Below, in pieces: positions 1-9,801 of a DNA stretch of 55,295 nucleotides. Numbering within the stretch: position 1 is the stretch's first letter; every line of letters starts with the position of its first letter. The position numbers and the translations under genes were made by a program. This DNA is from Penium margaritaceum (lineage: Eukaryota; Streptophyta; Zygnematophyceae; Desmidiales; Peniaceae): the NCBI GenBank assembly GCA_023375785.1, contig SZWC01003620.1, positions 134,193 through 189,487 on the forward strand, read 5' to 3'. The notes under the pieces were generated by a model. It ran no database searches. It was not told the DNA's origin and was given only the letters and a program-made list of their open reading frames with translations.

Positions 1-352
1 CCCACACACCTTAGAAGCCAGGCCTAGGACTATATGTACCAGGCTCATTCCTCATTCTAATTACACAATCTGGCCTTAGATGCTCCTCACAGAGTTGTCC
101 AACTAAGGAACAGTATAAAGAAGACACTGGTTGGTCTAAGCCCCAGGAGTTAGTCTTTGACTAGCACCTCGCGCGAAAGTGACCAAGTGTTAAGTGGACA
201 CAGTTGCTAGCAAGTGATTGCCTAGGAACTGCTCAGTGTGGAACCGTGATCCTGAGGGTGATATCTTCTCCTAGCTGAAATGCTAGGAGCGGACGGCAGG
301 TGCTATTGTGTCGGCCCTGCTTTCTAGTCCGTTTGCCTCAGGCCGGTTGACA
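1..352 (+). repeat. 3' part of a copia-type LTR, cut by the window edge
   Basis: The last 120 bases or so (from about 229) match the end of the C2 LTRs at 46895-47003 and 52920-53033: GATCCTGAGGG, then GATATCTTCTC, then an AGCTGAAATGCTAGGAGCGG-like hairpin, then CGTTTGCC and a GGTTGACA end. A TATAAAG at 114-120 lies at the place of the TATAAAA in the C2 LTRs. Further left the resemblance fades, so this is a related but different subfamily. After 352 the sequence continues directly as G-family gypsy DNA, matching 9492 onward. This LTR therefore marks an insertion into G-outer. The other end of the inserted element lies outside the window, so its target duplication cannot be checked, and whether it is a solo LTR is unknown. 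Confidence 0.75.
114..120 (+). promoter_or_regulatory. candidate TATA box of the left-edge LTR
   Basis: TATAAAG lies at the position equivalent to TATAAAA at 46819-46825 and 52849-52855 in the C2 LTRs. It is about 230 bases before the LTR end. Called from position and conservation only. Confidence 0.4.
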
Positions 353-728
353 AGGACCACGCAGTCAGGAATTCTATCCTGGCATTCCCAAAGCACGATT
401 TCTCTCCCGTTGTCTCACCACAAGCCAAGGAAGGAGAGATGATGAATCCCACGCCAACACACAAGCAGTCATGCCCCACACGAGCACAAGCTGCTCCGAT
501 GGATGATCGAGCGCAGATCCCCATGGGTAGAATACCCAAGCTGTTGGCGGAATCCCCCAGGTGGTTGTTCCTCAACACGATAGACGGCCACCCCAATGAC
601 CCCAGCTCGGCACCAATCAGCCCAAATCATTCAGAGCCTCCTCAGGCATTAAACCGACCACGTATGCCGACGACCACACAACCCATGGCCCCAGATGATC
701 TTACAAGGAGGCGGAGCGCAAAGGAAAG
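353..728 (+). pseudogene. pol: G-outer: linker between protease 1 and RT (remnant)
   Basis: This matches 9492-9850 of G-inner closely. It encodes a Pro/Ser-rich stretch beginning MMNPTPTHKQSC at 439 in one frame, and then a frame leading to the RT region. No catalytic motif is visible. In both copies it sits between the protease 1 region and RT, so I read it as a polyprotein linker. Confidence 0.5.
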
Positions 729-2636
729 ATGCTGGTGTGTAACAACGACGCTGCTCTCTATGAAGATATAGACTCAGAAGACTCGGACGAGGAACCAATG
801 AGTGACGTCGCTTGGCTGCGCCTCGATGACGAGCCACCTCCGCGTCAATCAAAGGCCCTCACCATTACACCAGGTGGTTCTCGTAATTTTGACCTCCAGG
901 TCTATGACTATTGGGATCTCGATCCTGATCTCGGAGCCGGTCTGGTGGGAGATGAAGAGCCACCACCATCCAGAGTCCCACATTCCCAACGGTGGGAACA
1001 CATGCTCCATGAGCGCCTGACACAGGAACAAAGGCAAGAAGTCAAGGAGCTCCTCATGTACCATGAAGAGGTGTTTGCAGGCAAGTCAATGGAGATCGAA
1101 GCAGTCAACATGGTGCATGTCATCAACACTGGAGACGCACCTCTACATAAACAGGAGGCTCGAAGCTTGCTCCAGGACCAGAAGGACATCATCAATGAAG
1201 GTGTACGTGAACTCAAGGAGCAGGGCGTGATTGTTGAAGTGGAGAGCCCATGGCGTTCCAACCTGGTGATTGTGGGGAAGCCAGACGGTACAAAATGATT
1301 ATGTGTCGACTTTGGAGACCTCAACAAGGTCACCATTGAAGATGCCTACCCCATGCCACTTATCGTCGACATCTAAGAACGACAACGTGGAAAGGGTTGG
1401 TTTGCCAAGCTCGACGTCAAATCTGCCTTCCACACCATCCCTATGGACCGAAACTCTATGTTAAAGACAGCCTTCATCACCCCGGACGGGCTCTATGCAT
1501 TCACCCGTATGCCCTTTGGGCTGCGTAATGTCAGTGCTACGTTTCAACGCGTGATGGATCAAGTTCTACGCGATGTTCCTAACGCTTGCTGTTACGTGGA
1601 TGACGTCATGGTCGCTGCATTCAGCTTCCAAGAAATGATGGCTTCCCTAGATGCTGTGTTTTCAGCCCTACGCTCAGCAAATCTTTGTTTGAAAGCCACC
1701 AAATGCATCATCAGGGCAGATAGCATGGAGTTCCTAGGATTTATCATTAGTGCACAAGGGATATCTACAGACCTTGCTAAGATTGCAGCCGCTTGTGAAT
1801 GGAAACACCCATTTACATTATCCCAAGTCAAGATCTTCTTGAGATTTGTCAGTTTCTACCGCAAATTCGAACGTGACCATGAAAAGATCGTTCGTCCTCT
1901 GCAACGCCTCATTCACCAAGATGAACCTTTCGACTGGAAGGAGGCTTGTCAACTCGCGTGGGTCGAGATCAAGCACCGCCTCATCACAGCTCCGATGCTG
2001 GAATTCCCGAACTTCAACTTGCCGCTCGTCATCACGACGGAATTCTCGCAAGAGGGCATTGGGGCTATCCTGTCCCAGCGCGGAGACGACTGCATGATGA
2101 GGGTGGTCTGTTATGGCAGCCGCGCGCTCAACGACGCAGAAGCTAAGTATCCTGATGTAAAGGGAGAATGCCTGGCGGTCTTGTGGGCCATCCAGTTCTA
2201 CAGAGACTATGTAAAGAATGGGAAACCCTTTACTATCCTCACGGATCATCAGGCCCTCCAATGGATGCTTACAACACAAAACCACGAGGACATTCTGGGC
2301 AAATGGGTCCTACTTCTACAAAGATACAATCTAACGATGAAATATCAGCCGGAATTTGCAAACCGAAATGCAGATGCTCTTAGCCGACCACGAGAAGGAT
2401 GGAAGGACCGCAGCTCCCACGAGACACCGTCATACGGAGATGGGCCACCTCCTGACGAGCCCCTATCTGGACAAAAACTCCTGATCCATGGTCAGGCACG
2501 TGATCTCATTGCCAAAGAGTACCGCTGGGCATACCCTCTCGAGGGTTTCCCTCAATATGTCGTGAACACCGGCCATATCAACGTACGGAGACGAACCGAC
2601 CTCTTCAAGGATGCTCCGGGATGGAAGTACAAGTAA
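729..2636 (+). pseudogene. pol: G-outer pol: reverse transcriptase and RNase H
   Basis: One frame (stops at 1296 and 1374) carries an acidic leader, the RT thumb/finger entry (PWRSNLVIVGKPDGTK), FAKLDVKSAFHTIPM with its catalytic Asp, FITPDGLYAFTRMPFGL and the YVDDV box (Tyr codon at 1593). RNase H follows: SQEGIGAILSQ, GECLAVLWAIQFYRDY and ILTDHQALQW, then NRNADALSR. The first RNase H acid is Glu (TTEFS), where G-inner keeps Asp (TTDFS), so this copy is probably dead for RNase H. These motifs are diagnostic of Ty3/gypsy pol. The element would copy its RNA in a cytoplasmic particle. The frame runs on into the second protease. Confidence 0.92.
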
Positions 2637-2888
2637 TACGGGGATTGGCTTCACCATGTGCGACGCGACCCTACCCCTACACTCGCGGCACACACCGAAC
2701 CAGTTGCGACTCCAACACCGCAGAGACAAACTTGCCAGTCAGTGGCAGATGCCAACGGACATTTCTTTGACCGGACGCACCTTGCGTTACCCTTGATGGA
2801 CGTCCTAACTCATGTGCCAGGGGAAATTACATAACTTGAGACCTTCTTTGGGGAGATTAACGCTGAGCTGGCACCATTTGGATGGAGA
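2637..2888 (+). pseudogene. pol: G-outer pol: tether between RNase H and second protease
   Basis: The frame of the RT continues past the stop at 2634 (YGDWLHHVRRDP...). It includes FFDRTHLALPLMDVLTHVPG and ETFFGEINAELAPFGW, with one further stop near 2832. The same segment lies in G-inner at 11866-12032. In ordinary gypsy elements this position holds the integrase zinc-binding region; no HHCC motif is present here. Confidence 0.6.
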
Positions 2889-3620
2889 GTGAGCTGTGGG
2901 CTAGAATCACCGGGCCACCGCATGATGAGAGATCATGTAAATGGAACTCGACGGATCGTTCATGAAATTCTCCACGCAGGAGGCCTCACCTGGGGACCCA
3001 TGACCCTGTGTCATCAACAGTTTCCAGAATTCACCTACACGGTCATCTCGTGCTCCGTTTGGATCACTGGTGTCAAATTCGTTGCCATCGTGGACACTAG
3101 AGCGACGCATACCATAGGTGCCATGCGCGTTATCCGGCAGCCCAATTGGTTGAACCTCATTCGATCTGTTGACCTCTGCTTTGGAACCGCGAGAGGAGAG
3201 ATCACCCAGTTCGAGGGACAGATCGACTTATTTCCCCTTCAGGTTGGAAATATTCACCGGAGCCTACCGGTGCAAGTCTGTGAAACATCCACATACGATG
3301 TCCTCGCGAACGATTGGTTGACGCCATACGACGTGATAATTTTCCTCGGGGAAAAATGCATGATGCTACACAACGATGACGGGACACCATCCTATGTCCC
3401 ACTTACGTTTGAAGCAACGGAAGTGCCACATCAGTGGCACGCTCGATTGTTGATGGGGCAAGCGCCTCCCACTGGCCACCTCGTGCATGCGGGCGATCAA
3501 TCCACCGCGGCACGCTTCATGAAAGTCGTCGATGACGCACTGGCATCGTCCACGGACAAAACTGACTCTTCGGAGAATCATGCACCATATCCAATAGAGC
3601 CGCATGCCCGCATCATTTGA
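2889..3620 (+). pseudogene. pol: G-outer pol: second retropepsin-like aspartic protease domain
   Basis: The motif FVAIVDTRATHTIGAMRVIR holds the catalytic triplet (Asp codon at 3093), with the Gly of Asp-Thr-Gly changed to Arg. A second hallmark, TYDVLANDWLTPYDVIIFLG, matches the flap-distal 'YDVLLGxDWL' region of gypsy proteases. The frame is that of RT-RNase H, so the domain lies C-terminal to RNase H, an order I do not know from standard Ty3/gypsy elements. G-inner keeps the Asp-Thr-Gly. The frame ends in a stop at 3618, which is not a stop in G-inner (ATTCGA). Confidence 0.85.
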
Positions 3621-4141
3621 CGCATGCAGGCATCGGTGGGAACTTCAGAGGACATCGTCCTCTCACAAGGACGCGTCTCCACGCGACTGAGGGAAATCAG
3701 TGGTGGGCGTTCCACGCATCGACATAACTTGGAACCCGACATGCCTCTTGCCCTCCGGCGTCCAAGGCGGCACGCTCAACCCACTTGATCGCCTCGGGCT
3801 ACTAGGACGGTATCTCGCGGCTCCCGACGGCAGCCCTCAAGTTCCCGTTTCCACAGTTCACATCAGTTACGCATCCGAGAGACAACGACAAGGACAACCA
3901 CAACTTTGAGCCTTCCGAATCATGATACTCATCCCACGACTACGACTGGAGAACAACGGCAGACCGGCACCACTGGCCCCACGCCAGACATGGCTCAGAC
4001 CGACTGGGCACGGTATGAGTACCAACTGGCCGACCGCGTGACGGCCGCTGCTACCACCTGTGGGTTTGAGGGCAGCGCACTAGCAGCGTTCCTCACAATG
4101 GCCAAGGCAGATGACATGCTTCACACCCTGCGCATGGATGG
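3621..4141 (+). pseudogene. pol: G-outer pol: Arg/Ser/Thr-rich linker and start of the coiled-coil domain, cut by G-inner
   Basis: Same frame as the protease. There is a basic SRGSRRQPSSSR-type linker, a Thr-rich stretch, then MAQTDWARYEYQLADRVTAA and FLTMAKADDMLHTLRMDG. Sequence stops at GATGG where G-inner begins and resumes at 23310 (GPCQAPPP). The uninterrupted G-inner version at 13171-13310 shows that the two halves belong together. There is one extra stop near 3787 (CGA to TGA). Confidence 0.8.
4137..4141 (+). other. target site duplication GATGG, left copy, of G-inner
   Basis: GATGG here directly precedes LTR1, and GATGG at 23305-23309 directly follows LTR2. G-inner's own pol has GCATGGATGGTCCATG once, uninterrupted, near 13278, which serves as the empty site. 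Confidence 0.93.
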
Positions 4142-4777
4142 TGTTAACGGTGTTTCGTTCATCCATCGGAGGAAGGGATGGAAAGTGGGCCCGGGGTCAG
4201 GATCTGGGAAAGGGGTTGACGGATGATCCAACGACCGTCGATCAAGGAAAAGAAAATACGAAAGGAGCAGTTCGATTCCGGGAGGCGACGAGGTGTAGAA
4301 AGGAAACTTGCGGCGGAGGCTGTGACCCGACCGGACCTACGAGGAAGGAAAGAAGGCGGCCCAAAGCTGGCTTGATGGTAGCAGAGTCGCACGTGAACTA
4401 TGGAAAAAGGAGCGGCATTCAAGGCGCCTCATCCAGAGGCGCTTTTGATGTGCGAGCGGCGAAAAGGGCTAACGGACGAGATGAAGTGTTGGAGGGGCGG
4501 TGCCAGAAGGAGGATAAAGAGAAGATAGCCAACTGCTGACCGGCTACTGACGCTCAGATTGCTGAGACGTTCAAACCCGACGCTGGTTGCACCCGAGAAA
4601 ACGGCCAACTGCCGATTCCGGACCCAACCCTGGCATGGGAAGTCGAGCCCAGCGGTGACCAGCGAGACTGAGAGATTGCTGCCCCTTAGTCGACCCAGAC
4701 CGTCGAGCGGGACCCGTGTCCCGTCTCGCGACAAGTCAGAGTAGAAACGTTAGGTCGGGTTAGGAGTGCGGGGAGGT

Positions 4778-4803
4778 GTGTGTGTGTGTGTGTGTTTGTG
4801 TGC
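4778..4803 (+). repeat. GT microsatellite in LTR1
   Basis: Run of TG dinucleotides with two interruptions. It is also present in LTR2 (near 22100) and LTR3 (near 30565), just upstream of the LTR reading frame in each. Confidence 0.85.
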
Positions 4804-4819
4804 GTGTAGCCATCACTGG

Positions 4820-5410
4820 ATGGGAAGGCCGCTTCTTGAGGAGCATGTCACAGAACCGTCATGGCTGGGTCCTGAATTTCCGCGGGAGCTCCAGCCACCC
4901 AGCTCAACCAGGGCCGCCCGAGACTCCCCGGTGACCTTCTATGCCATCTGTAGCTGTTGCAATGTGCCCCATTTACCCGACGCGCGAACGGTCCTGGGAG
5001 TGATGCAATGGTCGCATCATCCTGCTGGTGGGGCCTTGGAGCAGTTCTGGCAACCGTGGCTACGGAGACTTCCCTGTGACGACGAGCCCCGCCCCGTGGA
5101 AAGCTAGCAGGAGACCGCGCATGACGTCGGGAGACTTGCCGCGGAAGCTGCCGAGGAACGGGCTGAGGCCTTCCGAGCCTACCAGCGGTACCGACAAGAA
5201 CTCTTTTGTCCTCGGGAGGACGACCTGGCACATAGCAATTCCCGTGCAGGTCGACGTATTGACGGTCCATTGGAGTTGCGCCGCACTTCTCCACGGGCAA
5301 GCGACCAAGACAGAGTCAACCACACAGTGCTCGTGCAAGGACCAGCTCCTGCCGATGATCCGACGGTGCAGGAAGCGTATGGTTTGCGCATGTTGCTTGC
5401 TGACATGTAG
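4820..5410 (+). pseudogene. LTR-embedded ORF, copy in LTR1 (196 codons, unknown function)
   Basis: Starts MGRPLLEEHVTEPSWLGPEF and ends YGLRMLLADM at a TAG. One internal stop lies at 5105 (TAG where LTR2 and LTR3 have TGG). Copies at 22135-22725 and 30604-31194 are exactly the same length although the LTRs themselves differ by up to 38 bases. The product would have a Trp-rich first half and a charged, probably helical second half (AAEAAEERAEAFRAYQRYRQ). No signal peptide, zinc motif or known domain is recognised. The frame extends upstream through the GT repeat to 4766, but the ATG at 4820 is the first start shared by all copies. If transcription starts before it, it would lie in the 5' leader; this is inference. 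Confidence 0.65.
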
Positions 5411-5489
5411 GATGTTGAATGTATGAGTAGCAGAGAATTGTTGATCTTGTGTCTCTCCTTTTGACTGAATGCAAGTGCTTTAATTGTTA

Positions 5490-5800
5490 ACATTGTCTTA
5501 TCGGGAGTGTCTATCTTAGGCGGACGTCGCGTCATCTGGTGAATGATTGGCCATCAACGAATGAATGTTAATGAGTCAGTTAAGAATAGGGAATAGGCAT
5601 GACATATTCCCCATGGTGATGCGATGAATGATCCGTCGAATGACTAGGATTGTCTTAGGTGGTCGTGGTATCATCCGGTGAATGATTGGCCATCCGTGAA
5701 TGAATACCGATGAATCAGCTAAGAATAGGGAATAAGCACGACATATTCCCCACGGTGATGCGGTGAATGATCCATCGAATGCCCAGGAGAAGGAACCAGG
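5490..5800 (+). repeat. two direct repeats of about 139 bases in LTR1
   Basis: Each unit holds TGGTGAATGATTGGCC or CGGTGAATGATTGGCC, AAGAATAGGGAATA, GACATATTCCCCA and TGAATGATCC. The GACATATTCCCCA cores lie about 139 bases apart. The same pair is in LTR2 (about 22810-23105) and LTR3 (about 31275-31565). This could be enhancer-like U3 or U5 sequence; no function can be shown. Confidence 0.75.
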
Positions 5801-5980
5801 CGAAGTCTTCGGATTGACAAAAAACACGCTGAGAACCAGTGGGGGAAAAGGTACAATATGGAATATCATGCGTCAAGCGGCGTCGTGGCATAGTATGAAG
5901 TGAACCACGACCAAGAGCTGATCCGTGCATGCTTTTAGACCCGATTCCGGCCGATGGCGAAAAGGGTATAACAATGTTAA

Positions 5981-5998
5981 TGGTGCGGTGAGCGTGGA
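5981..5998 (+). other. tentative primer-binding site of G-inner
   Basis: TGGTGCGGTGAGCGTGGA begins seven bases after LTR1. It starts with TGG, complementary to a tRNA CCA end. I cannot name the tRNA, and the seven-base offset is larger than usual. Confidence 0.3.
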
Positions 5999-6003
5999 CT
6001 CAC

Positions 6004-6762
6004 TTGTTTTCTGTGATCAGTCTAAAATTTGAAGTGCGGTTCTCCAAGGAAGGGGCGGTCATATTATCGACCGAATGGAAGGTGGCGCTGGCGACCCGTC
6101 ATCTCAACTCCAACGATTCCCCTGACCGCGGTGGTGTTCCCCTACCAACCTACGAGGCGCAAGGACAGAGTGACCGTGCCGGTGGATTATCTAGCAAGTA
6201 CCATTGGCGACGCGTGGACAAGTCCCACCGCACCCTACGCCTCCAAAAAGGCAGGATGAGGCGAGCCGCCACCGTGCATTGCTACGAGAGAAACCCAGAA
6301 AATCCTACAGGGCTGGACCCCAAGTTTGAGTGGGATCCGGTAGATGATCAGTCCCCACAATTGTACAACGAGGAGAACGAGATGGATCCCGATGAAGAAG
6401 AAGAATTTCACCTGAGACATCTCAAGGAACTCCGTGAATGGAAAGCTATCCGACAAGCGCAGTTGGCCGATGCGACACAAGAAGATCCAGAGGAAGACGA
6501 GATGCACCACCACGACGGGCAGCGCGATTTTGTGCAAATGGAGGACTACGTTTCCGATGAAGAGCAAGAGCTTGCAGCAGACGATGGGCCCATCCTACTC
6601 CATGAGGTCAGGACTCCAGATGGAAGGATTGTCTATGAAGCAGTGGACATGACTGCGGAACAGCATGCACAGCGACGCCTCGAATTCTCTACCCCAAGGA
6701 CGTCTTCACCAGCACCCTCCGTTATCCATGATAGAGAATGTGCAGACCTGGACGATGACTAG
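6004..6762 (+). CDS. acidic pre-gag ORF of G-inner
   Basis: 252 codons with no internal stop, the first frame after LTR1. The N-terminal third is basic (RRVDKSHRTLRLQKGRMRR). The rest is strongly acidic (NEENEMDPDEEEEFHLRHL, QEDPEEDEMHHHDG, SDEEQELAADDGP). No zinc knuckle or capsid motif is visible. Its place between the LTR and the gag capsid region suggests the N-terminal part of Gag or a separate small protein. After the stop the same frame continues acidic (NDQADEEEASLDHP), so the natural protein was probably longer. The region has no counterpart in this window because G-outer lacks its 5' part. Confidence 0.5.
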   Translation: MFSVISLKFEVRFSKEGAVILSTEWKVALATRHLNSNDSPDRGGVPLPTYEAQGQSDRAGGLSSKYHWRRVDKSHRTLRLQKGRMRRAATVHCYERNPENPTGLDPKFEWDPVDDQSPQLYNEENEMDPDEEEEFHLRHLKELREWKAIRQAQLADATQEDPEEDEMHHHDGQRDFVQMEDYVSDEEQELAADDGPILLHEVRTPDGRIVYEAVDMTAEQHAQRRLEFSTPRTSSPAPSVIHDRECADLDDD

Positions 6763-7578
6763 AATGACCAGGCAGATGAAGAAGAAGCATCACTGGATCA
6801 TCCCTCAGTGCAGGCCTTGCACACCCTGTATCAGCCTGTGATCTTCCGTCCTCGGGCAGCCCCCTCCCGCCCAATCGTTCACCCTTGACGGCCGGCCTCG
6901 GACAGCGGTGTATCTCTACCAAGTGTACGGAGGAGCCCAGAGGTCGTGGAACAACGGACGCGGGAAACCCGACGAGAAGGCCCATTCACCATAACCTCAC
7001 GTCGTCCAGATGCTCGGCAACCGCCCCAACACCAGCAGCAGGCAAGCAAGGCATCCTCTGTTCTGGGAGTGTCGAGCCATCGAGAAGTCCCAGCTCAAGG
7101 AGGAATGAATCCTTCATCCATGGCTGGACCCACCGGGCAAGTAAGGACCTTGGGAGAGGCGTACATCCCAGTGGGGGCTCCGTCAACCAAACATGCTGCT
7201 CCACCTGTCCAATCCAAGATTCAGTCGTCTCATCATCAAGCAAGCAAAGCATCTGCCACCCTTATGGCAGGATGACTCGAGCAGAGACCACAAGTGACGA
7301 GTGGTACGGCTGGACCCGGGCAAAGATCAGTGGCTCATGGAGGGAAGCAGTACTTCGTGCAAGTACAGGCGAGTTCTGAAAGACAGCACACGGGGAGTTC
7401 TGGACTGGGAGGAATCGACGCAGGACGTTTTCGATCGAAGGGAGGAGGAATCGCTTCAGCAGCTCGTACAAGAGCAGTTGGCTTGGCGCAAGCGCATTGA
7501 CCCCAGCTGGGGACCCAGCCACGGGCACAGGTGTAGGTGTTGCCTCCGCAGGAACTGACTTCGAATCCAGCGGCGAAG
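6763..7578 (+). pseudogene. gag: decayed Gag linker of G-inner
   Basis: Several frames carry short open stretches: a Gln/Ser-rich one (QPPQHQQQASKASSVLG, 6946-7275) and one with VFDRREEESLQQLVQEQLAW (about 7301-7500). Frame changes and stops break it up. It joins the acidic ORF to the capsid region, so it is probably a disordered part of Gag. Nothing else is recognised. Confidence 0.4.
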
Positions 7579-8382
7579 GTTCCTGACACCCTCCCAAAGC
7601 TTGACGTCTTCAAGGGTGAACCAGAGGATGACCCAGCCATGTAGCTTTCCAAGTTCGGCACCTGCCCCGACTATGGGCTGTTATCTCCTGACTACATTGT
7701 CCTTGCAGTGCACCTAGCACTGCAAGGGAAAGCTTTGGAGTGGTTCACTGCACAACACAGAGAACGTCCATTTGCTGACTTCGATGATCTGGCGAATAGG
7801 ATGACCAACCAATTTGGCCCCATGAGCGTAGAAGAAGCAGAGCTCTAGATTTGCACCATCTGCATGAAGGCCGGAGAAAACATCAAGCTACACAACGACA
7901 AATTCACCAAGATTTCGACGTGCTGCATCGACATACCCTTGCGCATGATTAAGGAATACTATCGTGATTTGCTTGTCCTAGTGATTGCCAACACGTTAGA
8001 CCTATGGCAATTCAGTACACTGGACGCGTTGAAGGAGGAAGCGGAACATCAGCCAAGGGAAATCAAGCGTCGAGCGGCTCGAGAACAATCCGCTCCAAAG
8101 GAACATGTGGCTCCCACCATCCGCATGCTAGCAGGAGCTTCATCACCCAATCCAATGAACACCCATAATTTCCCATCCGGGAGTTGCTATGGGTTTGGGG
8201 AATTCACCCACTGGCACCGAGAATGTCCCAATCCCACCCCGTTACCCGGTATGCCACTCAGAGGAGGACAATACCAAGGACGCGGATCAAGAGGACCAGG
8301 TTCTACGGTTGGCCGACAGGCGGTCGGCCCCAACGTCACCACCCGCCCCTCTGATCCGGCGGGCAATGGACTAGTGCAATGA
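7579..8382 (+). pseudogene. gag: Gag capsid and zinc knuckle of G-inner
   Basis: One frame with two stops (7642 and 7846). It holds LDVFKGEPEDDP, LALQGKALEWFTAQ and FADFDDLANRMTNQFGP, the pattern of the Ty3/gypsy capsid (Retrotrans_gag family). A knuckle follows near 8185: CYGFGEFTHWHREC fits CX2CX4HX4C except that the second Cys is Phe, so zinc binding is probably lost. A Gly/Arg-rich tail follows (GGQYQGRGSRGPG), typical of nucleocapsid. Gag would form the particle and bind the RNA. Confidence 0.8.
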
Positions 8383-9079
8383 AAAGCATATGCACAGCAT
8401 AGGGAAATGGGAGAAATACGAGCTGCCACCCTACCATCTACTTGAGTCACACCTGCACGGAATGTGAAAATGGGTCTTCCCCACTCCGAAGAACAGACCA
8501 CGGAAACTCCTCCGACGGTTGCGGAACATGAACTGGTCACGGTGGCTCAAGCACAAGGTGTGGAAGGATGCTTGATGGTAGAAATGTACGAGCGCATGCG
8601 CCAATACAAGGAGAAACGGGAACGGGCCGGGGCAGACCTACAAACATGTATCGAAGCGCGCTCGACTCGCTTAGTCAGATTTCGGCGGTACCCCCGAAGC
8701 CCCCACCTGCACCGCACACACGTCCCCCAAGGGTCCCACGCCTTCGCGACACCAGAGGGTGACCTTTGCACCCTTGGCACACAACGAGCCCACAACCGGT
8801 GCCTTGACCTCCTTTCACTGCCCCTTCCAGGGGATATCCTTGGGGGAGTATTTACAGCAAAATCCCACCTATCTTCCGGACTTCGCGGCGGTCTTGCAGG
8901 AGCACTCTGAGAAGCTTCGGCCAGCTGGCATTCACCTCAGCTGCACCCAGGCCCCACATGATGGGCTCAGCAAGATAGCCATTCAAACAGAACCTGACAC
9001 GTGGGGGTGGCTGCCCATGCCTCTTGCACCACCTTGAACGCAGCCCCCCCACCATGAAGTGGCCAGCTGTTTCGTGTAG
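8383..9079 (+). pseudogene. gag: G-inner: region between nucleocapsid and protease 1
   Basis: Two overlapping frames share what was probably one reading frame: 8464-8910 (EEQTTETPPTVAEHELV, then MVEMYERMRQYKEKRERA) and 8759-9037 (ISLGEYLQQNPTYLPDF, then AAVLQEHSEKL). A Pro-rich stretch lies between (VPPKPPPAPHTRPP). No known domain is seen. It leads directly into the protease 1 frame. Confidence 0.45.
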
Positions 9080-9082
9080 ATA

Positions 9083-9376
9083 TGTGGAAAAACGTTCCTA
9101 GCCATCATCAACCTTGGTGCTACCCACACCACGGTGACACTCCAGGTCCTGCAAGCAGTCGGCTGGCAACACAAGACTCATCCAACATCCAAAGTGTTTA
9201 CAAATGTACACGACGGCATGGATGCAGGATACGGTGTCGTAGACAACCTTCCCCTGCAGGTGGGCCTCATCCATGAGGGAGTACGAATGCAAGTCACGTT
9301 GGCCCACACCTACGATGTCTTACTAGGAACTGATTACCTCATTCCCCGACAAGCAGGTCTGTTCTATGCTGATTAA
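9083..9376 (+). pseudogene. pol: protease 1 of G-inner (retropepsin-like, catalytic Asp lost)
   Basis: KTFLAIINLGATHTTVTLQ aligns with the 'VDTGATHT' active site of gypsy proteases, with Asn-Leu-Gly in place of Asp-Thr-Gly. TYDVLLGTDYLIPRQAGLFY matches the second half of the fold. This is the normal gypsy protease position, between gag and RT. It would process the polyprotein, but this copy is catalytically dead. The frame has a stop at 9374, then continues as the linker to RT. Confidence 0.8.
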
Positions 9377-9801
9377 GTCATACAGTTGACCTCGTCAGGC
9401 TATACGAGCTGTGCAGTACTGATTGTGAACCCAAGGACATCAATGCCTACGAAGTTTGGTCACCCCTTCTCATTGGAGGAAGCCTGTGCTGAGAACCACA
9501 CAGCAAGGAATTCTATCCTGGCATTACCAAAGCACGATGTCTCTCCTGTTGTCTCACCACAAGCTGAGGAAGGAGAGATGATGAATCCCACGCCAACACA
9601 CAAGCAGTCATGCCCCACACGAGCACAAGCTGCTCTGACGGATGATCGACCGCAGATCCCCATGGACAGAATACCCAAGCCGTTGGCAGAATCCCCTAGG
9701 TGTCTTTTCCTCAACACAATAGACGGCCACTCTAGTGACCCGAGCCGACACCAATCACCCCAAATCATTCAGAGCCTCCTCAGGCGTTAAACCGACCACT
9801 T
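9377..9801 (+). pseudogene. pol: G-inner: linker between protease 1 and RT
   Basis: The protease frame continues (SSGYTSCAVLIVNPRTS, then MMNPTPTHKQSC) to a stop at 9788. It matches 353-660 of G-outer. It is Pro- and Ser-rich with no motif, and is probably an interdomain linker. Confidence 0.5.

Larger units (their letters stand above)
4142..5973 (+). repeat. G-inner LTR1 (5' LTR)
   Basis: 1832 bases, TGTTAACGG...GGGTATAACA, directly after GATGG. It contains a GC-rich first third, a GT microsatellite at about 4778-4801, a 591-nt reading frame (4820-5410), and two direct repeats of about 139 bases near the end. Confidence 0.92.

Noticed and set aside
4111..4539. ORF crossing the GATGG junction into LTR1
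   Set aside because: It spans the insertion boundary at 4141/4142, so it is an accident of insertion. The LTR2 counterpart (21447-21815) has a different flank.
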